A stretch of 17,369 nt of DNA from Pseudomonadota bacterium. Its GTDB lineage: Bacteria; Pseudomonadota; Alphaproteobacteria; Rhizobiales; Xanthobacteraceae. Under the pieces are notes generated by a model that was given only the letters and a program-made list of their open reading frames with translations, did not search any database and was not told the origin of the DNA. Below are positions 13,276 through 17,369 of the stretch, piece by piece. Where the stretch lies: positions 1 through 17,369 of the forward strand of contig JAEZMT010000333.1 of NCBI GenBank assembly GCA_023442085.1, in the 5' to 3' direction. The first letter of the stretch is position 1. Each line of letters starts with the position of its first letter. A program made the translations under genes and the position numbers.

Positions 13276-14370
13276 ATGTTTCAGTCCCTCCACTGGCGAT
13301 CCGGCCCCACCGCCGCAGCGGCCACCCCTCATGGCGCGGCCTCCGGCTCCCCGGCATCTGCTCCTTCACCCACGCCGCAGCCCGCAGACGCCGGCCCGCC
13401 CGATCTCGGCACGCCCGCCCATGCCGCCCCGCGCACCGGCGTGGCGAAAGGCCCGGCCATCGGCCTCGCGCTGGGCGGCGGCGCGGCACGCGGCTTTGCC
13501 CATATCGGTGTCTTGAAGGCGCTGGACCGCGCCGGCATCCGCCCCTCGGTGGTGGCGGGCACGTCCATCGGCGCGGTGGTGGGCGGCATCTGGGCTGCCG
13601 GCAAGCTCGACACGCTGGAGGACTGGGCGCTCAGCCTCACCAAGCGCAACGTGCTCGGGCTGCTCGATTTCAATCTCGGCGCCGCCGGCCTCATCGGCGG
13701 TCGCCGCCTGGTGGAGCTGATGCGCCGGAACGTGGGCGGCATCGCCATCGAGGACCTGCCCATCGTCTTCGCCGCCATCGCAACGGAGCTGGGCACCGGC
13801 CACGAGATCTGGCTGACGCGCGGCGATTTCGTGGATGCGATCCGCGCCTCCTATGCCCTGCCCGGCATCTTCACCCCGGTGAAGGTGGGCGGCCGCTGGC
13901 TGATGGACGGCGCGCTGGTGAACCCGGTGCCGGTCTCCGCTGCCCGCGCCATGGGTTCGCGCATGGTGATCGCGGTGAACCTCAATGCCGACGTGTTCGG
14001 CCGCGGCACGGTCATCCAGGACCATGGCGGGGTGGTAGAGCGCGTCGCCGAGATGGCGGTGGCCGAGAAGAAGGAGGGGCTCGCCGGCATGCTCAGCCCC
14101 GAACGCCTTCGGCGGCAGTTCTTCGCCGGCCCCTCGGGCGACGGGCCGCGCGGGCTGACCACGGTGATGATCGACGCCTTCAACATCACGCAGGACCGCA
14201 TCGCCCGCTCCCGCCTCGCCGGCGACCCTCCGGACGTGATGCTCTCTCCCAAGCTCGGCCGCATCGGCCTGTTCGAGTTCCAGCGGGCCAAGGAGGCCAT
14301 CGCCGCCGGCACCGAGGCCGCCGAGCGGGCGCTGGAGGACATTTCCTCCACCATGGTGGCGCTGGGCTAA
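13276..14370 (+). CDS. Patatin-like phospholipase family protein (RssA-like)
   Basis: Predicted serine acyl hydrolase with a Ser-Asp dyad, 364 residues. After a 55-residue Ala/Pro-rich, probably disordered N-terminus, the patatin domain (about 60-225) shows the oxyanion loop GGGAARG (67-73), nucleophile elbow GTSIG (Ser97) and DGALVNPVPV carrying the dyad Asp (D211), with SYALPGIFTPV (192-202) between them. The single-domain layout resembles bacterial RssA/YchK proteins rather than the T3SS toxin ExoU. There is no signal peptide, so it is probably cytosolic or peripherally membrane-bound. The C-terminal third (DAFNITQDRIARSRLAG..ISPKLG-like) is the usual RssA tail. Substrate is unknown. It is followed after 140 bp by the flavin reductase gene on the same strand. 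Confidence 0.92.
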   Translation: MFQSLHWRSGPTAAAATPHGAASGSPASAPSPTPQPADAGPPDLGTPAHAAPRTGVAKGPAIGLALGGGAARGFAHIGVLKALDRAGIRPSVVAGTSIGAVVGGIWAAGKLDTLEDWALSLTKRNVLGLLDFNLGAAGLIGGRRLVELMRRNVGGIAIEDLPIVFAAIATELGTGHEIWLTRGDFVDAIRASYALPGIFTPVKVGGRWLMDGALVNPVPVSAARAMGSRMVIAVNLNADVFGRGTVIQDHGGVVERVAEMAVAEKKEGLAGMLSPERLRRQFFAGPSGDGPRGLTTVMIDAFNITQDRIARSRLAGDPPDVMLSPKLGRIGLFEFQRAKEAIAAGTEAAERALEDISSTMVALG

Positions 14371-14387
14371 GCTCTCACTGGGATAGG

Positions 14388-14404
14388 CCCGCGCCGGGCG
14401 CGGG
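14388..14404. terminator. GC hairpin downstream of the patatin-like gene
   Basis: CCCGCGCC and GGCGCGGG arms separated by one base. It lies 17 bases after the stop codon. There is no T-tail, so termination is only possible, not demonstrated. Confidence 0.35.
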
Positions 14405-14510
14405 CACGGGTGGCGCTGGGCTGAGGCCCGGCCCATGCGTGAGTATAGGTGCCGCCCGGCGGGCGGAGCGGCTATGGTCCGGCATCTTCCGGATCAGGAT
14501 CTGCCCCGCC

Positions 14511-15146
14511 ATGTTCTATGAGCCGTCCAAGCGCAATCACGGCCTGCCCTTTTCGCCGCTCAAGGCCATCGTCGCGCCCCGCCCCATCGGCTGGATTTCC
14601 TCGTTGACGCCGGAGGGCGTCGCGAATCTCGCCCCCTATTCCTTCTTCAACCTGATCTGCGAGGCGCCGCCGCTGGTGATGTTCTCGTCCGCCGGACACA
14701 AGGACAGCGCGGCCAACATCGAGGCCACGGGCGAGTTCGTCTGCAACCTCGCCACCCTCGACCTCGTGGACGCGGTGAACCTCACCTCTGCCCCGGCGCC
14801 GCGCGACGTGAGCGAGTTCGATCTGGTGGGGCTGGAGCGCGCGCCCTCGCGCCTCGTGAAGCCGCCCCGGGTGGCGGCGAGCCCCTGCGCGCTCGAATGC
14901 GTCTATGTGGAAACCTTCCGGCCAAAGGGGAAGGACGGCACGCAGCCCGACCAGCACATGATCATCGGCGAGATCGTCGGCGTCTACGTGGACGACGCCG
15001 CCATCGTGGACGGGCGGGTGGACATGCGGGTCATGAAGTCCCTCGCCCGCTGCGGCTATCTCGACTACGCCTGGGTCGAGGAACTGACCGAGCGCGAGCG
15101 TCCGCCGGGCGGCGGCATGGACCTGAAGGCGCGCACCAGGGCCTGA
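14511..15146 (+). CDS. Flavin reductase family protein (FMN-binding split barrel)
   Basis: A 211-residue protein of the flavin reductase-like (DIM6/NTAB) family. It probably binds FMN and uses NAD(P)H to reduce flavin, or acts as a small flavoprotein oxidoreductase. Seen: the N-terminal LKAIVAPRPIGWISSLTPEG (17-36), VANLAPYSFFNLICEAPPLV (37-56) and MFSSAGHKDSAANI (57-70), the classic flavin-binding blocks. They are followed by EFVCNL (75-80) and a C-terminal IIGEIVGVYVDD strand pair (151-162). Start ATG 14511 has only a weak ribosome site but fits the family start (MFYEPSKRNHG). No partner monooxygenase gene is adjacent, so its physiological electron acceptor is unknown. The gene is followed by a GC palindrome and a convergent Fae-like gene. 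Confidence 0.9.
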   Translation: MFYEPSKRNHGLPFSPLKAIVAPRPIGWISSLTPEGVANLAPYSFFNLICEAPPLVMFSSAGHKDSAANIEATGEFVCNLATLDLVDAVNLTSAPAPRDVSEFDLVGLERAPSRLVKPPRVAASPCALECVYVETFRPKGKDGTQPDQHMIIGEIVGVYVDDAAIVDGRVDMRVMKSLARCGYLDYAWVEELTERERPPGGGMDLKARTRA

Positions 15147-15152
15147 CCCGTC

Positions 15153-15175
15153 ATCCCCCGGCAAGGCCGGGGGAT
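15153..15175. repeat. REP-like GC palindrome between convergent genes
   Basis: ATCCCCCGGC (15153-15162) and GCCGGGGGAT (15166-15175) form perfect 10-bp arms around AAG. The context CGTCATCCCCCGG resembles REP-type elements common between genes in alphaproteobacteria (recalled). It lies between two convergent genes and could serve as a shared terminator, although no T-run is present. Confidence 0.6.
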
Positions 15176-15194
15176 CCTCGGTGGGCGGAAGGGC

Positions 15195-15734
15195 TCAATA
15201 GTCGATCACGCCGTCCAGCGCGTAGTGCTTAACGCTCTTGCGGTTGGCGATCAGCTCGTCGATGGAGGGCTCGCCCTTCAGCGCGCGGGCGATGGCGAGC
15301 TTCGTCGCCTCGTAATTGGTGCGGTAGAGGTCGGCCTTGTCGAGGTTGGGATCCTCGGGGCAGCGCGGGTCCAGCCACACCATGATGATCATGGCAAGCT
15401 CGTCCACCTGATCCTTCGGGATGATGCCCTCGCTGACGCAATCCACGATGGCGTCGCCCATGGCCGCCTGCACCACGCCGCCCAGCAGTTCCACATATTC
15501 GGCGGTGTGGATGGTGGCCTTGGTGGTCATCATGGTCGCCGGGCGCACCATCTGGTTCAGGTCGCGCACCACGAACATGCGGGTGTGGCCCTGCACCTGC
15601 CCCATCATGGAGGCGAAGGCCTGCCCCACCGGGCCGCGCACCGAGCCGATCAGCACTTCGGGCATGGCGTCCGTCACCTGCCCGTCCGCCGCCAGCACCG
15701 TCGCCTCCCCCGCCTTGAACCAGATGTCGCTCAT
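15195..15734 (-). CDS. Formaldehyde-activating enzyme (Fae) family protein
   Basis: A 179-residue member of the Fae family. True Fae condenses formaldehyde with tetrahydromethanopterin in methylotrophs. Matching blocks: KAGEATVLAADGQ (7-19), EVLIGSVRGPVGQAF (26-40), a VSEGIIPKDQVDEL block (100-113, the family's AEGIIP), NYEATKLAIARALKGEP (140-156) and NRKS (164-167). Against recalled Methylobacterium Fae, the catalytic His in VAHIDLIIG aligns with Met24 here (TDAMPEVLIG), so standard Fae chemistry is doubtful. It may instead be a Fae2/Fae3-like paralogue with a sensing or alternative C1 role. CCTCC (15740-15744, GGAGG on its own strand) five bases upstream supports ATG 15734. No H4MPT pathway genes are nearby. 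Confidence 0.85.
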   Translation of the reverse strand: MSDIWFKAGEATVLAADGQVTDAMPEVLIGSVRGPVGQAFASMMGQVQGHTRMFVVRDLNQMVRPATMMTTKATIHTAEYVELLGGVVQAAMGDAIVDCVSEGIIPKDQVDELAMIIMVWLDPRCPEDPNLDKADLYRTNYEATKLAIARALKGEPSIDELIANRKSVKHYALDGVIDY

Positions 15735-15739
15735 CGTTT

Positions 15740-15744
15740 CCTCC
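15740..15744 (-). promoter_or_regulatory. Ribosome binding site of the Fae-like gene
   Basis: GGAGG on the minus strand, five bases before ATG 15734. It is a near-ideal site suggesting efficient translation. Confidence 0.65.
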
Positions 15745-15907
15745 TCGTTGGAGGGCGCAGGTAAGCACCCGTCGCCCCGCACGTCCAAGGCGACCGTGCG
15801 TCGCTGGTGCCAAAGGGCACGCGGGCGGCGCCTCGGGTTGAACGCGGGCGCGGGCCGTGGCACCTCTGGCGCGAGGGGCGCCGTGCGGGCGATTCGCGCC
15901 CCGGTTC

Positions 15908-15915
15908 GAGGGAGG
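15908..15915 (+). promoter_or_regulatory. Ribosome binding site of the small membrane protein gene
   Basis: GAGGGAGG five bases before ATG 15921 supports this short reading frame as a real gene. Confidence 0.6.
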
Positions 15916-15920
15916 CAGCG

Positions 15921-16064
15921 ATGCCCACGCTCTTCCGCATTCTGGTGGTGCTGGCCGTGCTCGGCGGCCTTGGCTATGCCGCGCTGTGGGCGCTCGCCAC
16001 CCGCGTGGAGCCGCAGGAGCGGGAACTCTCCTTCACCGTCGCCCCGGAAAAGATCGGCAAATGA
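15921..16064 (+). CDS. Small single-pass membrane protein coupled to xerD
   Basis: A 47-residue protein beginning MPTLFRILVVLAVLGGLGYA. Residues 4-27 form one strongly hydrophobic membrane helix, followed by a short polar tail (RVEPQERELSFTVAPEKIGK). A strong ribosome site lies upstream, and the stop overlaps the xerD start as ATGA (16061-16064), indicating translational coupling. I recall similar tiny proteins with an xx-VEPxxRE-x-TV tail before xerD in other Rhizobiales, sometimes mislabelled as histidine kinase. The function is unknown and no catalytic motif is present. It is too short for many gene callers. Confidence 0.8.
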   Translation: MPTLFRILVVLAVLGGLGYAALWALATRVEPQERELSFTVAPEKIGK

Positions 16065-17020
16065 CCGGCGCGGGCCCGGCATCCCAGGGTCCGCTCGCGC
16101 TCTTCCTCGACATGCAGGCGGTGGAGCGTGGCGCCGGCGCCAACACGCTCGACGCCTACCGGCGCGACCTGACCGACCTCGCCGAGTTTCTCGCCCCCCG
16201 CGCCCTCGCCGCGGCGGACACCGGAGCCATCCGCGACTGGCTCGCCGATCTCTCCGCCCGAGGCTACAAGGCGACCACGGTTGCGCGGCGCCTCTCCGCC
16301 GTGCGCCAGTTCTTCCGCTTCCTCTATGCCGAGGGGCACCGGGGGGACGATCCCGCCGCCGTGCTGGAAGGCCCGAGGCGCGGACGGCCTTTGCCCAAGG
16401 TGCTCACGGTGGAGGAGGTCTCCACATTGATCGACACCGCGCATGCACGTGCAGCGGAGGTTTTGACGGCGGAGGGCGAGGCCGCCGGAAAGGCGCGGGC
16501 GGAAATGCTCAAGCGCCGCCGCACCGCCGCAATGGTGGAGCTGCTCTATGCCAGCGGCCTGCGCATTTCCGAACTCGTCTCGCTGCCGGCCGCCGCCGCG
16601 CGGGCCAAGGGCGATGCCATCCTCGTCACCGGCAAGGGACGCAAGGAACGGCTGGTGCCGCTCTCCGAGCCGGCGCGGGCGGCCATGGCGGGCTATCTCG
16701 ATGCGCGCAAGGCGGCGGGGCTGGAGGCCTCGCGCTGGCTGTTCCCGTCGTCCGGCGAGAGCGGCTACGTGACCCGCCAGCAGGCGGCCCGGGACTTGAA
16801 GGAACTGGCCCTGGCCGCCGGGCTGGACCCGGCCAAGCTCTCCCCCCACGTGCTGCGCCACGCCTTCGCCAGCCATCTTCTGGCCCACGGCGCGGACCTG
16901 CGCGTGGTGCAGACCCTGCTCGGCCATGCCGATGTCTCCACCACCCAGATCTACACCCACGTGCTGGATGAGCGCCTCAAGAGCATGGTGCGCGACCTGC
17001 ATCCTCTGACGGATGAGTGA
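16061..17020 (+). CDS. xerD: Tyrosine recombinase XerD
   Basis: Site-specific recombinase that, with XerC, resolves chromosome dimers at dif near the terminus. The 319-residue product has an N-terminal SAM-like core-binding domain (about 11-100: FLDMQAVERGAGANTLDAYR) and a catalytic domain (about 115-310). The conserved residues are all present: Arg in SGLRISEL (R168), Lys in GKGRKERLVP (K192), H263 and R266 in HVLRHAFASHLL, H289 in LLGHADVSTTQIY and nucleophile Tyr298. Residues about 127-152 form an Ala/Glu/Arg-rich insert before the catalytic Arg, a length variation I recall from rhizobial XerD. The start at 16061 overlaps the preceding small gene (ATGA). No mobile element borders surround it, so it is a housekeeping XerD rather than an integrase. 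Confidence 0.94.
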   Translation: MTGAGPASQGPLALFLDMQAVERGAGANTLDAYRRDLTDLAEFLAPRALAAADTGAIRDWLADLSARGYKATTVARRLSAVRQFFRFLYAEGHRGDDPAAVLEGPRRGRPLPKVLTVEEVSTLIDTAHARAAEVLTAEGEAAGKARAEMLKRRRTAAMVELLYASGLRISELVSLPAAAARAKGDAILVTGKGRKERLVPLSEPARAAMAGYLDARKAAGLEASRWLFPSSGESGYVTRQQAARDLKELALAAGLDPAKLSPHVLRHAFASHLLAHGADLRVVQTLLGHADVSTTQIYTHVLDERLKSMVRDLHPLTDE

Positions 17021-17069
17021 GGGGACGGTGATGTCCTAAGGGCAATCACCCGTATTGCCGCATTCCGTC

Positions 17070-17091
17070 CCGTCATGCCCGGCCATGACGG
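17070..17091. repeat. Palindrome between xerD and nitroreductase
   Basis: CCGTCATG (17070-17077) and CATGACGG (17084-17091) form perfect 8-bp arms around CCCGGC. It sits between the convergent xerD and nitroreductase genes, resembles short REP-type elements of alphaproteobacteria, and could end both transcripts. There is no T-run. Confidence 0.5.
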
Positions 17092-17121
17092 CGGAGCAAA
17101 GGACGAAGACGGCCCGCCACC

Positions 17122-17369
17122 TCAGAACCGCGTCACCACCGTCGCCAGCGAAGGTCGCGGGCGGTCTTCCAGCTTTTGGGTGGCGGTGCCGATATAGATG
17201 AAGCCGACGAACCGCTCGAACTCGTCGAGGCCCAGCGCGGCACGGGCGTTGGCGTCGTAGGTGGTCCATTCGGTGAGCCAGGTGGCGCCGTAGCCGAGCG
17301 CCGCGCAGGCGACGAGGATGTTCTGGCAGCACGCCGCCGCCGAGAGGAGCTGCTCGTATTCCGGAATCT
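17122..17369 (-). CDS. Nitroreductase family protein, C-terminal fragment
   Basis: The last 81 residues of a protein whose start lies beyond the right edge. The minus strand reads IPEYEQLLSAAACCQNILVA, then CAALGYGATWLTEW, LGLDEFERFVGFIYIGTATQ and a PRPSL end, with the stop TGA at 17122-17124. This is the C-terminal half of the FMN-dependent nitroreductase fold (RutE/YdjA-like): the AxxCQNILVAxxALGYGxxWLT helix contacts FMN, and VGFIYIGT is the conserved late strand. These enzymes reduce nitro compounds, quinones or enals with NAD(P)H. The substrate cannot be told from this fragment. It is convergent with xerD. Confidence 0.88.
   Translation of the reverse strand, partial: IPEYEQLLSAAACCQNILVACAALGYGATWLTEWTTYDANARAALGLDEFERFVGFIYIGTATQKLEDRPRPSLATVVTRF

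Noticed and set aside
15225..15764. Plus-strand frame of 179 codons opposite the Fae-like gene
   Set aside because: His/Gly-rich shadow. The minus strand has family motifs and an excellent ribosome site.
16061..17020. Tyrosine recombinase as a sign of an integrated element
   Set aside because: Sequence and coupling to a small membrane protein fit chromosomal XerD. No attachment-site repeats, tRNA or cargo genes are seen.

Overview
The window is a GC-rich (roughly two-thirds G+C by eye) chromosomal segment from an alphaproteobacterium, most likely of the order Hyphomicrobiales (Xanthobacter/Azorhizobium/Ancylobacter-like). That placement is an inference. It rests on codon usage, on the neighbourhood of a NifU-like scaffold gene, folE and hisI, on a small membrane protein translationally coupled to xerD, on a Rhizobiales-type GCATTTTC...GAAAATGC palindrome, and on a formaldehyde-activating-enzyme relative. 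No rRNA, tRNA, CRISPR array, insertion sequence or phage gene was seen.

Layout. (1) 1-5637 is a type II secretion (T2SS) divergon. gspE runs leftward and off the left edge. gspD (a lipoprotein secretin), a short prepilin peptidase and an exported Sel1-repeat protein run rightward as a tight operon. The 478-bp gap between gspE and gspD carries several GTGAC/GTCAC-type palindromes. (2) 5687-8842 holds a YidB/DUF937 protein, a class A penicillin-binding protein and, convergent with it, yidD. These are envelope and protein-insertion functions. (3) 8993-11761 holds a MESH1-like small (p)ppGpp hydrolase, a divergent NifU/IscU-like protein that lacks the third scaffold cysteine, folE (GTP cyclohydrolase I) and hisI (phosphoribosyl-AMP cyclohydrolase). 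folE has a long leader with a terminator-like hairpin, and folE and hisI are separated by a strong hairpin. (4) 12159-13145 is an AraC-family regulator flanked by less clearly organised intergenic DNA. (5) 13276-15146 encodes a patatin-like phospholipase and a flavin reductase-family protein. (6) 15195-15734 (minus) encodes a Fae-family protein in which the position of the catalytic histidine appears to be Met. (7) 15921-17020 is a two-gene unit, a 47-residue membrane protein overlapping xerD by ATGA. (8) 17122-17369 (minus) is the C-terminal end of a nitroreductase.

Most of the window is housekeeping. The parts most worth a second look are the Fae-like protein with a substituted active-site position, the degenerate Fe-S scaffold protein, the compact T2SS divergon with a self-lipidated secretin and a minimal prepilin peptidase, and the structured leader and spacer around folE. 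I did not find convincing evidence of an entirely new multi-gene system.
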